A stretch of DNA of 64,000 nt from Hydrogenispora sp. (GTDB taxonomy: Bacteria > Bacillota > UBA4882 > UBA10575), in assembly GCA_012837705.1 (NCBI GenBank), contig DUQQ01000008.1, forward strand, positions 1-64,000, in the 5' to 3' direction. Within the stretch, counting starts at the first letter, position 1; each line of letters starts with the position of its first letter. The position numbers and the translations under genes are program-made. The notes beneath the pieces were generated by a model, which saw only the letters and a list, made by a program, of their open reading frames with translations, had not been told where the DNA came from and did no database searches. This document shows positions 20,101-29,361 of this stretch, piece by piece.

Positions 20101-20196
20101 TTTTGTCCACCGAAGATGTGTCCTGCTTACTGTGAATTCTGGTCCATCTGTCGGCAAGGGATCTGGGGAAAGGAGGAGCAAGATGAAACTGAATGA
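17155..20196 (+). CDS. addB: AddB-like ATP-dependent nuclease subunit (PD-(D/E)XK, Fe-S)
   Basis: RecB-type nuclease domain: YGTCPFLYFCRRWL, FIVYDYKTGNP, CPAYCEFWSIC; immediately upstream of addA; recognisable Walker A not seen at the N-terminus. Confidence 0.88.
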   Translation: MLKIIRHPDLYRDPVRSIRDLMGLEWQKPGQQKPVLIFPTQTLLEYWEEQLLPAVGSWGGVRFVLFDGFVRDLLQETRPDLSDLTPGDSVLLLRLAVSALAQEGKIPYLAQAFPAAGFYAALRQEISLLKRAGLEPAFFRNLVPATNQPLRELAAVYERYQQLLNERHLADGEEKFRLAVAESANAVHWLKGKQLLVIGFTDFTQQQEALLHKLGHQMEVTVVFDHGLADRKGLPLPTLQTKEKTSELVYSRYQAKEENKEGRLLLFHLQQNLWSSLPESTPPGPDGSVELLKVKGGSRHELVAVANVLKGLLTADPTLSPEEIGVITPYPIEEAYEILSGFGIPVTAQINNPLTHEPAAKALLQPFRVVLSAFDWAEMVKYLRWGGIYPPDQLYRIDPPATLGEWEAALTKIDALAEGKGAQSKDLLTLLADIPLHGTYGEYFQRCLEWLDYPLLLNNFLPPSVGSTSFLPARFVQTSFLGKLRALVQKGQNLTGSFASQEVKLADFYLTLESMLAQEFTPKPTTWQNGVRLLTPTEARGLSFRVSFVVGLNEGVVPHLNPAGWLLREETVQDWMLASFLPTNRDQLLRERVLFSYVLKTAREKLVLTCSQTNAEGEEVNPSSFWDDLKKLLPTGQPIKEVETASLLTPLCSVSTGALGMEIEEKIEAALGRHRDGRARNGYLGPSEAQFLQAKLGDQPFSISALEEYGTCPFLYFCRRWLKIDPLGEPEIIPSRLTEGSVAHFVLKEFFQCHRGHVLRRDCLDSYLAEIRALVEAYYPQTDAAQSMLHHNLLVLGRENLISILTRVVQEEVEWGEKTAGRFTPCYFELGFGGLKHEADASSTPKPLVLAVEDASPDQPPLKIWGKIDRVDTDRAGNFIVYDYKTGNPPSQTEILSGKRLQLPLYLLAVNRLFLPEGEPMGAAYYSLQKTNRLRGIWRQEAQAFGIKSRNTLAAEAWTGTLEGAVTAALRAYHAILQGAFPFCPPKMCPAYCEFWSICRQGIWGKEEQDETE

Positions 20197-23100
20197 AGAA
20201 CAACAACGCGCCGTTGAAGATTTTTCCACGGATCTGTTGGTGATGGCCGGGGCCGGTACCGGTAAAACCAGAGTCCTAACCCAAAAATATCTGCATTTAT
20301 TGCAGACGCGAAGATGTGAAGTTCCCCAGATCGTCGCGGTTACTTTCACCAACAAAGCCGCGGCCGAAATGCGGGACCGGATCCGAAAAGAAATGAAGAC
20401 CATTTACCACAAGAGTACCGGTTCGGAAAGGGAGTATTGGTCCCGACAGGTGGAGTTGTTGGAAGTGGCAGCAAAAATCACCACCATCCATGGCTTATGT
20501 TTAGCGCTTTTACGGCAACACCCTGTAGAAGCCGGCATCGATCCACAGGGAAAAATTCTGGATGAAGGGGAAGAATACCTGTTTAAAGCGAAAGCGGCCA
20601 AAAGTGCTTTGAGTGCTTTGTTGGCCACGGATGAAGAGGGGTATAATCTGCCGGTGGTTCTGGCGCTCGGATCCCACTTCTTTCTGGAGCAGCTTCCGGC
20701 TTTATATACCACCTTGAAAGAAGCGGGGGTGGAAGTGGAAAAGCTGACGGCGTCCGCTCCGGATGAGGATTTGCACCGAAAATTAACAGCGGCCAAAAAG
20801 AATCTAAAAAGCGCCCTCTTTCACCTGGAACAACAGGCGGGCGCAGTCCGACTAACCCCTCGTGCCCAGGATTTGCTGGCGGCCCTTTTTGCCCAATGGC
20901 CGTCTTACCAGGAGGAGCTAGAAAAGATGGAACGGTTGACCGAAGAGGGTTTGAAAACCCTGACGGACCTCCTTGGTTTCCTCCCGAAAAACCTCAACAA
21001 ACAACTGCGTCCGGCCATTGACGACGTGCACGACCAGGTGGAGGCGGTCAGAACGGCCCTGGTTTCTCAGGAAGCAGCGGTGCAAAAACCGGTGATCGTC
21101 GCTTTTCTCCGTCTCTTCGATCAGGAATATAGCTCCCTGAAACAGTTGGAAGGGAAATTGGACTTTACAGATCAACTCTGCTTAGTCCGGAAAATGCTCC
21201 GTACCCATCCGGCTATTGCCCAAGAATACCAAAAGCGTTTCGCTTACTTTATGGTAGATGAGTTTCAGGATACCAACAGTTTGCAATGGGAGATCATTCA
21301 ACTTTTGTGCGGGGAAGGGCACCGGGAAGGAAGGTTGTTTCTCGTTGGTGATCTGAAACAGTCGATTTACCGTTTTCGTGGGGCGGAAGTCGAGATCATG
21401 ACTGGTTTGGCCGCCTCAAAGCTGGGTTCGGACGGTCAAGTTCTGGTCTTAGCGAAAAACTATCGGACTAAAGCGGTGGTCGCCGCCGTGATTAATCATC
21501 TCTGCCGTGCTATTTTTGCCAGTGAAGCTTTTCCCTACCACCCGTTGGTGCCAGCGGTAAACGCAAATGGGGACCGGGAAACCGGGGATGGTGAGACGGG
21601 GGTTGAAATCTTACTCGCCAACGCAGATGAACCCTTGCTGCTAGCCGCCAGAATCAGACAGTTGGTGGAGGGGGGAGAGGTGCTGATCCAAGACGGGAAA
21701 GCCACCCGTGCGGTGCAGTACGGGGATGTGGCTTTACTCTTTCGGACGAAAACCCATCTCAAAGCCTTTGAAGACGCCTTCCGGGTCCAGGGGATTCCTT
21801 ATCAAGTCACCGCAGGTGTCGGGTTTTACGCCCGTCAAGAGATTCAAGACCAGTTGAATCTGCTCCGTCTCGTCGAATGCCCCGATGATGCCCTGGCTTT
21901 AGCGGGGGTGTTAAGATCTCCCTTCTGTCAGGTTTCCGACCGGGCACTTTTCTGGTTGGCCCACCCCGACGGCCTTACCAAAGGATTTTTTACGGGGGAG
22001 AAAGCTGCTGATTATCCGGCGGAGATCCCCACCGCGGAAAGGAGACGTCTGGCACGGTTCCGCCAGTTTATAACCGCCTTAAGCCAAAACGCCCACTTAC
22101 TTTCGATCCCGGAGATCCTCCGCACTGCCTGGGAGGGAACGGGATATTTAGCCACGGTTGCCGCCTTACCGGAAGGCGAACGTTGCCTGGCTAATCTGGA
22201 AAAACTAATCCTGCGGGCGGAGGATTTTGCGGCGAAGGGTTACTCCGGGTTACGGGACTTTGTCGCTTTTTTGCGCCATCTATCCACCCTGGAAGTGCGG
22301 GAAGGAGAGGCGGCGGTTCCACAGGGGGACGGGAACTATGTGCAGATGATGACCGTGCATGCGGCTAAGGGGTTGGAGTTTCCAGTAGTGGTAATTCCGG
22401 AGTTGGATCGGGAATTTAATCTGTCATCCCGGACAACCATTGCTTATCATAAGGAGTGGGGGCTTGTCCATAAGGTTAAAGATCCAAACGGATCATGGTT
22501 GGATACGGAGGCGACCATGGAACTAAAAACAGTGGAGAAAAGGGCGGAAATCTCGGAGTTAAAGCGTCTGTTCTATGTGGCTCTTACGCGGGCTCGTGAT
22601 TATTTATTATTATCCGCGACCGCCAAGGAGGTTAAAGCCGAGACCATTGATGAGGGACGGTCCTGGCTGGACTGGTTGGAACTGGTGGTGCCTGGTATTA
22701 TCAGTGCGGAAGAAGGCCTGGTTTATCTGGATAAACAACCGATTAAACTTACCCGGTCGATAACGGTGACCGCCCCGCTGGGACTGGTCTTTGACCAGCA
22801 GAAAGCCGGGGTTGAAGAGATCGCTTCGACCTTAGAATTACCTGTTACGACACAAAAGATGACGACCCGGCGGCTCTCGTTAACGCCACTACTTACGTTC
22901 CAGGAATGCCCCCGCCGATTTTTCTGGCAACACCGCTTAGGGAGCGACCCGGCGACGGTTCCCGCCCCCCTTGCTTCACCAGAAGAAAAGGTTACCACCA
23001 ATTACAGTTTGCTCCTGGGAGAAGTCTTCCACCGGCTGATCTCCGGTCCCACCTTAAGCATGGAAGCAGCGGGAATCGCTTTAGAAGGTTGGTTCCAAGG

Positions 23101-23620
23101 ATTACCGCCGGGGGAGCGGCAAGCCGCTTTTGACCAGGTGAAGCTGATGTACCACAATTACCTGGCCAGTCCCTTCTTGCCCGAAAACGGGGTGCGGGTG
23201 GAAAATGAGCTCCCCTTTGTTTTGGCTTTGCAAAGCGTAATCATTAAGGGGGTTATCGACCGGGTTCTCTTCTATCCCGATGGGCGGATCGTGGTAGTTG
23301 ATTTTAAAACCAACCGCCGTCTGCCACCGCCGGGGAAGATCCGCGACCGCTACTATTTCCAAGTGTACCTTTATGCCCTGGCGATCCGCGAGATATACCA
23401 GCAACTCCCGGCGGAAGGCTGGATCTATTTTGTCCGCCCCGATCTTAAGTTGCCTTGTTCCTTAACAGAAAAAAACCTCGGTGCTACCGAGGAACAGATC
23501 CGAAAAACCGTCGATTATATTACCACCCACGATCATCCGGAGGATTATCCCCCCGGAGAAGACTGTGAGTTTTGTCCGTTTACGCCGTGGTGTAAGGAAG
23601 CGGTCTCTTCTTCACAGTAA
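20183..23620 (+). CDS. addA: AddA-like UvrD/Rep helicase-nuclease
   Basis: MAGAGTGKTRVL Walker A, VDEFQDTNSLQW, GDLKQSIYRFRGA, MTVHAAKGLEFPVVVIPEL, VVVDFKTNR nuclease motif; ATG overlaps the addB 3' end by 14 nt. Confidence 0.95.
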   Translation: MKLNEEQQRAVEDFSTDLLVMAGAGTGKTRVLTQKYLHLLQTRRCEVPQIVAVTFTNKAAAEMRDRIRKEMKTIYHKSTGSEREYWSRQVELLEVAAKITTIHGLCLALLRQHPVEAGIDPQGKILDEGEEYLFKAKAAKSALSALLATDEEGYNLPVVLALGSHFFLEQLPALYTTLKEAGVEVEKLTASAPDEDLHRKLTAAKKNLKSALFHLEQQAGAVRLTPRAQDLLAALFAQWPSYQEELEKMERLTEEGLKTLTDLLGFLPKNLNKQLRPAIDDVHDQVEAVRTALVSQEAAVQKPVIVAFLRLFDQEYSSLKQLEGKLDFTDQLCLVRKMLRTHPAIAQEYQKRFAYFMVDEFQDTNSLQWEIIQLLCGEGHREGRLFLVGDLKQSIYRFRGAEVEIMTGLAASKLGSDGQVLVLAKNYRTKAVVAAVINHLCRAIFASEAFPYHPLVPAVNANGDRETGDGETGVEILLANADEPLLLAARIRQLVEGGEVLIQDGKATRAVQYGDVALLFRTKTHLKAFEDAFRVQGIPYQVTAGVGFYARQEIQDQLNLLRLVECPDDALALAGVLRSPFCQVSDRALFWLAHPDGLTKGFFTGEKAADYPAEIPTAERRRLARFRQFITALSQNAHLLSIPEILRTAWEGTGYLATVAALPEGERCLANLEKLILRAEDFAAKGYSGLRDFVAFLRHLSTLEVREGEAAVPQGDGNYVQMMTVHAAKGLEFPVVVIPELDREFNLSSRTTIAYHKEWGLVHKVKDPNGSWLDTEATMELKTVEKRAEISELKRLFYVALTRARDYLLLSATAKEVKAETIDEGRSWLDWLELVVPGIISAEEGLVYLDKQPIKLTRSITVTAPLGLVFDQQKAGVEEIASTLELPVTTQKMTTRRLSLTPLLTFQECPRRFFWQHRLGSDPATVPAPLASPEEKVTTNYSLLLGEVFHRLISGPTLSMEAAGIALEGWFQGLPPGERQAAFDQVKLMYHNYLASPFLPENGVRVENELPFVLALQSVIIKGVIDRVLFYPDGRIVVVDFKTNRRLPPPGKIRDRYYFQVYLYALAIREIYQQLPAEGWIYFVRPDLKLPCSLTEKNLGATEEQIRKTVDYITTHDHPEDYPPGEDCEFCPFTPWCKEAVSSSQ

Positions 23621-24378
23621 GCAAAAGCACTGTGGTTATGGATCGATTCAAAGCTTTCTACTTCCAAGCGGAACCACGAGACTTTTGGTTCGCGGCGTAA
23701 AGCGAGCACCGAATCGCGGAGGATATCTTCGACAAATTTCGGATGGTCATAAGCCTCTTCGGTCACGAACTTTTCGTCTTCCCGTTTCAGGACGGGGTAA
23801 ACGCAGGAACTACCCTGCCTCCTGAGGAGTAAGATCAAGTCTTCAATCCAAAGATAACTTCCGGGCTGGCAACGGACCGCGGCCCGGATCACCGCCCGTT
23901 GATTGTGGGCGCCGTACCGGGAGATTGCTTTACTACAGGGACACAGAGAGACCACGGGCACATGAACCGTGAGGCGAAAATCGTAACCGGCCTCGGTAAG
24001 CCGCCCCCAAAACTGGCAAGAAAAATCTAAAGGGGAGGTCAGGCCGCTGACCGGGGCAGTAACCGGCATGAAATATCGAAAATCCAGGGATAGATCGGCT
24101 GCTGACGCTTTGAGCCTCGTTTTTAACTCCATTAACATCAGCTTTAACTCCCGGCCGGAGATGGGTTTATCCCCCCAGGCCACCAAGACCTCCATGAAAC
24201 GGCTGAGGTGGGTTCCTTTATATTCCTTCGGTAGGTTAACAGCGGCGGTGATCTTCCCTAAAATCTGTTGATAACCACCGTCGCGCGTGGCGATCAGAAA
24301 AGGAAGGTGGACTTCCTTCACGCCGACCCGTTGAATTTCAATACCCCGCTGATCCAAGAGATTCTGAACATCTTCCAT
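23545..24378 (-). CDS. folE2: GTP cyclohydrolase FolE2 (MptA-type)
   Basis: MEDVQNLLDQRGIEIQRVGVKEVHLPF, KGTHLSRFMEVL, CPCSKAISRYGAHNQRA, FESIHNHSAFA; the upstream portion of the long ORF is not conserved-looking. Confidence 0.93.
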   Translation of the reverse strand: MEDVQNLLDQRGIEIQRVGVKEVHLPFLIATRDGGYQQILGKITAAVNLPKEYKGTHLSRFMEVLVAWGDKPISGRELKLMLMELKTRLKASAADLSLDFRYFMPVTAPVSGLTSPLDFSCQFWGRLTEAGYDFRLTVHVPVVSLCPCSKAISRYGAHNQRAVIRAAVRCQPGSYLWIEDLILLLRRQGSSCVYPVLKREDEKFVTEEAYDHPKFVEDILRDSVLALRREPKVSWFRLEVESFESIHNHSAFAYCEEETASLHHGVNGQNSQSSPGG

Positions 24379-24539
24379 AGCAAAACCCTTTCCGACAGTT
24401 CTGAAACTGGCTAGATTTTTCTCTTTTCCTTTATATTCGCATCTTTGACGAAGCTTCCTTTTTTTTAACCCAGTGTTTACACGCATAATGCTTCTTCCTT
24501 TTGCAAAAACTCTTAAAGACGGGAAACTAAGGAGGAAGT

Positions 24540-25706
24540 ATGATGCGGAAGAGATGGAGAACACTAATTATCCTTTCCTTTTTAATTGGATTGCTAAGTG
24601 CCCACAGCACAATGGCGGCCCTTCCCTTTAATATCCAGTCGGAATCGGCTTTACTGATGGAGGCCGCCAGTGGTGAGGTCCTCGTCGATAAAAACAGTAA
24701 AAAGCCGTTGCCGCCGGCTAGTATCACCAAGATGATGGTGATGCTCCTCGTCATGGAAGCGGTCGACAGTGGGCAGATCAAGTTGACCGATAAAGTCATT
24801 GCCAGTCCGGAAGCTTGCCGGATGGGTGGTTCCCAGATCTGGCTGGAGCCTGGGGAAGAGATGACTGTTGAGGACTTAATGAAAGCAGTCGGCATTGTCT
24901 CCGCTAATGATGCCAGTGTCGCACTGGCCGAATACATCTCTGGTTCGCATGAAGAGTTTGTGAAACTGATGAACAAACGTGCGGAGGAGCTTGGTCTCAA
25001 AGACACGAAATATGTTAATGCCACCGGTTTGTCGCCCGACGGCGGCGGGCCCGGCAATCAGACCTCCGCCTATGATCAAGCCCTTCTCGCGCGGGAACTA
25101 CTTAAACACCCGACGGTTTTGAAATGGACGGGGACCTGGATCGATAGTCTCCGGGGTGGTGAATCCTTTCTCCGGAACACCAACAACCTGGTGCGGTTTT
25201 ATGAGGGCTGTGACGGATTGAAGACCGGATATACCAGTGAAGCCGGTTATTGCCTTGTGGCCACCGCCCGCCGGAATGGGGTGCGTTTGCTTGCGGTGGT
25301 GATGAAAGCGCCCACCTCTCCCGTGCGGAACAACGAGATTACGAAACTCTTTAATTACGGCTTTAGTCAATACAAGGCCTTGAAAGTGTTAAACGCGGGC
25401 CAGGTGATCGGTAAAACCAAAGTCATAAAAGGTTGCGAAAGCGAAGTAAACCTTATTGTCCCCGAAGATTTGCTTGTGGTTTTAAAGAAAGAAGTCCAAA
25501 CCACCCCCGAAGTAATAGCACAGATTCCGCCAAAGGTCAGGGCACCTTTAGCGCAGGGGGAACCGGTCGGCCAAATCATCGTCAAGATTGACGGGGAAAC
25601 CACAGTAACCGCCGATTTGGTGACCGAAAGTGCGGTGGAAGAGAGCGGGTTCTTCCGGTTTCTGTGGCAAATCGGCAAAAGTATCATCGAGGGCTTTTTC
25701 CGCTAA
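24540..25706 (+). CDS. dacF: D-alanyl-D-alanine carboxypeptidase (DacF-like, S11)
   Basis: PPASITKMM (SxxK), SANDASVALAEYISG (SxN), DGLKTGYTSEAGYCL (KTG), C-terminal PBP5_C-like region; located next to spoIIA as dacF is in Bacillus. Confidence 0.92.
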   Translation: MMRKRWRTLIILSFLIGLLSAHSTMAALPFNIQSESALLMEAASGEVLVDKNSKKPLPPASITKMMVMLLVMEAVDSGQIKLTDKVIASPEACRMGGSQIWLEPGEEMTVEDLMKAVGIVSANDASVALAEYISGSHEEFVKLMNKRAEELGLKDTKYVNATGLSPDGGGPGNQTSAYDQALLARELLKHPTVLKWTGTWIDSLRGGESFLRNTNNLVRFYEGCDGLKTGYTSEAGYCLVATARRNGVRLLAVVMKAPTSPVRNNEITKLFNYGFSQYKALKVLNAGQVIGKTKVIKGCESEVNLIVPEDLLVVLKKEVQTTPEVIAQIPPKVRAPLAQGEPVGQIIVKIDGETTVTADLVTESAVEESGFFRFLWQIGKSIIEGFFR

Positions 25707-25859
25707 ACCAAAGCGGCTAACAACAACCAGCAAACCCAGAACCGCCTACGGGCGGTTTTACTTTTTTACGCCGGTCTTAGCCAGGCTTTATGCTATGTTC
25801 GAGCATGGCCACGTCCGGAAACGGCAGCAAATTCTGGAAAATCGAGCCTTTTTCTAGGC

Positions 25860-25886
25860 AGGAAAATATCGTTAGATGCCGAAAAG
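25860..25886 (+). promoter_or_regulatory. candidate sigma-H-like promoter of the spoIIA operon
   Basis: AGGAAAAT ... CCGAAAAG resembles sigma-H -35/-10 (AGGAWWT/GAAT) with a -10 mismatch. Confidence 0.3.
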
Positions 25887-25924
25887 AGGCTTGAGAGCAT
25901 GCCATTTTTAGGGGGGATTCCGGT

Positions 25925-26263
25925 TTGAAATTGGAACTAAAGCGGAACGGTCGGGTTTTAACCGTTCAAATCTCCGGGGAACTCGATCTTTCGACCTCCC
26001 CGGCTTTTCGGAGCCGTATTGAAGAGGAGCTCGGGCAGGACCAGGAGATCAAGCATCTGATCCTGGATTTACAAGAAACTAATTTCATTGATAGTTCCGG
26101 CTTGGGGGCGATCCTGGGTCGTTATAAAACCATCGTCCAACGCAACGGGAAGCTGACGGCGGTTAATGTCCCCCCTCATCTGCAGCGCCTTTTTGAACTG
26201 TCTGGTCTATTAAAGGTCATGACAATCTGCCCTTCCCTCGAGGAAGCTCAAAATTTAGATTAA
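25925..26263 (+). CDS. spoIIAA: anti-sigma F factor antagonist SpoIIAA
   Basis: STAS domain with TNFIDSSGLGAILGRYK phospho-Ser motif; followed by spoIIAB-sigF. Confidence 0.95.
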   Translation: MKLELKRNGRVLTVQISGELDLSTSPAFRSRIEEELGQDQEIKHLILDLQETNFIDSSGLGAILGRYKTIVQRNGKLTAVNVPPHLQRLFELSGLLKVMTICPSLEEAQNLD

Positions 26264-26279
26264 GGAGGCTGGCCAGGGA

Positions 26280-26723
26280 ATGAAGGAAAATTATTTAAAC
26301 ATATCTTTTCCCAGCTTACCCGATAATGTCAGTCTTTCCCGCGTGATTGCGGCTTCTTTCGCGGCGCAGCTTGATTTTACCCTCAATGAACTGGAGGAAA
26401 TTCGCGTTGCGATTTCGGAAGCGGTGTCAAACTGTGTGATCCATGCCTATCCGGAACATCCTGGGGAGGTACGCTTGGAATTAAGGATCAAAGATGACAC
26501 CCTGATGATTAAGGTAATCGACGAAGGATGTGGTATTCAGGATCTAGATTTGGCCAAGACACCGGCTTATTCTTCGGATCCGGAGCGAATGGGGTTAGGG
26601 CTGGTCTTTATGGAATCGTTTATGGATGAAATGACCATTGAATCCCAGCTACAAAAGGGTACCCAGGTTTTGATGGTGAAGAAACCGGAACGGAGTAAAA
26701 ATAGTAGCCATGATTGTCAATGA
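26280..26723 (+). CDS. spoIIAB: anti-sigma F factor SpoIIAB
   Basis: ISEAVSNCVIHAYP N-box, VIDEGCGIQDL, MGLGLVFMESFMD. Confidence 0.96.
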   Translation: MKENYLNISFPSLPDNVSLSRVIAASFAAQLDFTLNELEEIRVAISEAVSNCVIHAYPEHPGEVRLELRIKDDTLMIKVIDEGCGIQDLDLAKTPAYSSDPERMGLGLVFMESFMDEMTIESQLQKGTQVLMVKKPERSKNSSHDCQ

Positions 26724-27471
26724 CAGTCAAGCCGCGCCCAATCTCTTGTCCGAAGAGGAGACCCTTTTATTAATGGGTCAAGTTGCTTCCGGCGATGCGC
26801 AAGCCAAAGCGATTCTGGTCGAGCGCAACTTGGGGCTGGTTAAAAGTATTGTTGGCCGCTTTACCGGGCGGGGGGTCGAATATGATGATCTGGTCCAGAT
26901 CGGCGCCCTGGGTTTAATGAAAGCGGTTGAACGTTTCAACCCTGAGCTTAACGTCAAATTTTCCACTTATGCCGTTCCCCTGATCATCGGTGAGATAAAA
27001 CAATATTTTCGCACCGATGGACTGATTAAGGTAAGCAGGGGCGAGAAGGAGTTGGCACAGAAGGTGATGCGGGCACGAACCCAATTTATCGCCGAAAAGG
27101 GGAAAGAGCCGACCTTAGCGGAGTTAGCAGAGCTTACCGCCCTAAACCGGGAAGAGATTGCGACCGCCTTAGAAGTAAGCAAACCCCTTTCTTCCTTACA
27201 AGAGGTGGTTTATGAGGAAGAAGGAACCGTCTTAACCCTTGAAGACCAGGTGGGAACCGAAGTTGAGGAAGAAGTGGTCGAAGACTTTGCGCTCCGGCAA
27301 GCCCTGCACCAGTTGGAACCAAGACTGCGCCTGATCATCGAAGAACGTTTTTTTGGGGAAAAGACCCAACGTGAGTTGGCCGAGAAGTTTGGTGTCTCCC
27401 AAGTCCAGATCAGCCGCCTGGAAAAAGCGGCGCTTTGTCGACTCCGCGAATTCCTCCATGAACAGGTCTAA
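26710..27471 (+). CDS. sigF: RNA polymerase sigma-F factor
   Basis: Sigma-70 regions 2-4: VEYDDLVQIGALGLMKAVERFNPELNVKFSTYAVPLIIGEIKQYFR; HTH TQRELAEKFGVSQVQISRLEKAA. Confidence 0.96.
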   Translation: MIVNDSQAAPNLLSEEETLLLMGQVASGDAQAKAILVERNLGLVKSIVGRFTGRGVEYDDLVQIGALGLMKAVERFNPELNVKFSTYAVPLIIGEIKQYFRTDGLIKVSRGEKELAQKVMRARTQFIAEKGKEPTLAELAELTALNREEIATALEVSKPLSSLQEVVYEEEGTVLTLEDQVGTEVEEEVVEDFALRQALHQLEPRLRLIIEERFFGEKTQRELAEKFGVSQVQISRLEKAALCRLREFLHEQV

Positions 27472-27621
27472 TCCTTGCTTGTTGTTATGGCCGTTACGGC
27501 CATTTTATTATTTTGCCATAAAATCAGGAAGGATCCAAAGGCTCAACAACGAAGTAGAGAAAAAGTTTGCTTTCGTGAAAATACTATAAAATAAGACATA
27601 CGAAAAGGAAGGAAAGCATCG

Positions 27622-28812
27622 ATGGCATTCTCATTACGTCTGCTCTCCGCCAATCAACCGGACGTCGTCTGGAAAGAGATGAACCGTATTGGGGTTTCGC
27701 CCGAAGGCTTGGATCTGATGATCGGCAAAGGGGAGTTCCTGATCGTTAAAGTAGCCAATATTTCGGCACCAGCGGCGAACATTCTTAAACAAGAGATGTT
27801 GGCGAAAGGGGGCGAGGTTGCCCTGGGGAAAGAGATGGCCTATTTAAGGTCCGAGGAGGGGGAAGCCATTATCATGGGCACCCGCACCCAGTACCGACGC
27901 TTATTAGAATTACTACCCCGGCAACCCTTTGGGCTCGCCGCCCTGGCGCAGGATTTAAACCGTTTGTTGGAGACCCTGGAAGAAGGTCCCCCACCCCTGA
28001 CCATTAAAAACCAGCGCTTTGAATGGGGAAAAAGAACCTACATTATGGGGATTATCAATATCACCCCCGACTCCTTCTCTGGCGATGGTTTACTGGCGCA
28101 GGATCGGATGCTGAACAAAGTCTTACAGCAAGCCGAAGCGTTTCTGGAAGCAGGTGCCGACTTTTTAGATATTGGTGGTCAATCAACTCGACCCGGCTAT
28201 ACTCAAGTCAGTACCGAAGAGGAGAAAAGGCGGGTCCTTCCGGTGCTGGAAACCCTCGCCAAAAAATTTCCGCTCCCGCTTTCGGTGGACACCTATAAAC
28301 CAGCGGTGGCGAAGGCTGCTTTAGCGGCGGGTGCGGATCTGATTAACGACATTTGGGGGTTGCAAAACGATCCCGCGATGGTCCAAATTGCTGCGGCTGC
28401 CCAAGCACCGGTGATTGTGATGCATAATAAAACGACTCCGGAATATACGGATCTTATGGGTGAAGTGGCTTCTTTTCTTCAAAATAGTATTGATCTGGCT
28501 GTTGCCCATGGTTTACCACGGGAAAAGATCATCATCGATCCGGGCATTGGTTTTGGCAAGACGCCCGAACAAAACTTGACTGTGCTTAACCGTCTGGATG
28601 AGTTGAAGGCTTTAGGAGCGCCGATCTTGTTGGGAACCTCTAGAAAATCGGTGATCGGCCATGTTCTGGATTTGCCAGTGGAACAGCGTGTCGAAGGAAC
28701 GGCCGCGACGGTTGCCGTCGGTATTACCCGTGGGGCCCACATAATTCGTGTTCATGATGTTAAAGCAATGGTCCGCGTGGCCCGTATGACCGATGCGATT
28801 ATTCGTTCATGA
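27622..28812 (+). CDS. folP: dihydropteroate synthase with N-terminal extension
   Basis: IMGIINITPDSFSGDG, DIGGQSTRPGY, DPGIGFGKT; ~125-aa extra N-terminal region. Confidence 0.95.
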   Translation: MAFSLRLLSANQPDVVWKEMNRIGVSPEGLDLMIGKGEFLIVKVANISAPAANILKQEMLAKGGEVALGKEMAYLRSEEGEAIIMGTRTQYRRLLELLPRQPFGLAALAQDLNRLLETLEEGPPPLTIKNQRFEWGKRTYIMGIINITPDSFSGDGLLAQDRMLNKVLQQAEAFLEAGADFLDIGGQSTRPGYTQVSTEEEKRRVLPVLETLAKKFPLPLSVDTYKPAVAKAALAAGADLINDIWGLQNDPAMVQIAAAAQAPVIVMHNKTTPEYTDLMGEVASFLQNSIDLAVAHGLPREKIIIDPGIGFGKTPEQNLTVLNRLDELKALGAPILLGTSRKSVIGHVLDLPVEQRVEGTAATVAVGITRGAHIIRVHDVKAMVRVARMTDAIIRS

Positions 28813-29333
28813 AACTTTTTTCGCAAAAACAGAAAGAAAGGACAAGAAACTTGCCGATTGTAGCTGTTGCCTTGGGAACAAACGTTGGCGACCGGGAGGG
28901 CCATTTACGGAAAGCCCGCAAGGAACTGACGGTGATCCTTAAAAATCCGGTTTTCTCTCAGGTCTATGAGAGTGAACCCGTTGGTTATCTGGATCAGCCT
29001 TGGTTTTTAAATCAAGTTTGTGTTGGGGAAACCCCAGAAGCACCTTTGACCTTGCTGCATAAGTTTAAAATGTTGGAAAAAGCGGCAGGCCGAACAGCAG
29101 GACCACGCTTTGGTCCCCGTCCCCTCGACTTAGACCTCTTATTCTACGGGTCTTGGGTCATGGTCTCGACGATTCTGACCATACCCCACCCCCGCATGCA
29201 GGAAAGATCATTTGTGATCCAACCTCTATTGGAACTGGTTCCTGATTGGGTAGATCCCCGTAGTGGACGCGGGTTGAAGGAAATATGGGAAACAAATAAA
29301 GACCATCTTTCCCGCTGCTATCCTAAGGTATAA
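28809..29333 (+). CDS. folK: 2-amino-4-hydroxy-6-hydroxymethyldihydropteridine diphosphokinase
   Basis: [54 protein letters not shown]. Confidence 0.94.
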   Translation: MKLFSQKQKERTRNLPIVAVALGTNVGDREGHLRKARKELTVILKNPVFSQVYESEPVGYLDQPWFLNQVCVGETPEAPLTLLHKFKMLEKAAGRTAGPRFGPRPLDLDLLFYGSWVMVSTILTIPHPRMQERSFVIQPLLELVPDWVDPRSGRGLKEIWETNKDHLSRCYPKV

Positions 29334-29361
29334 AGCGCTCACCATAGAAAGGAGTTTTCCC

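Noticed and set aside
24379-24564. N-terminal extension of the folE2 ORF
   Set aside because: Not FolE2-like and overlaps the start of dacF; start at 24378 fits the family.
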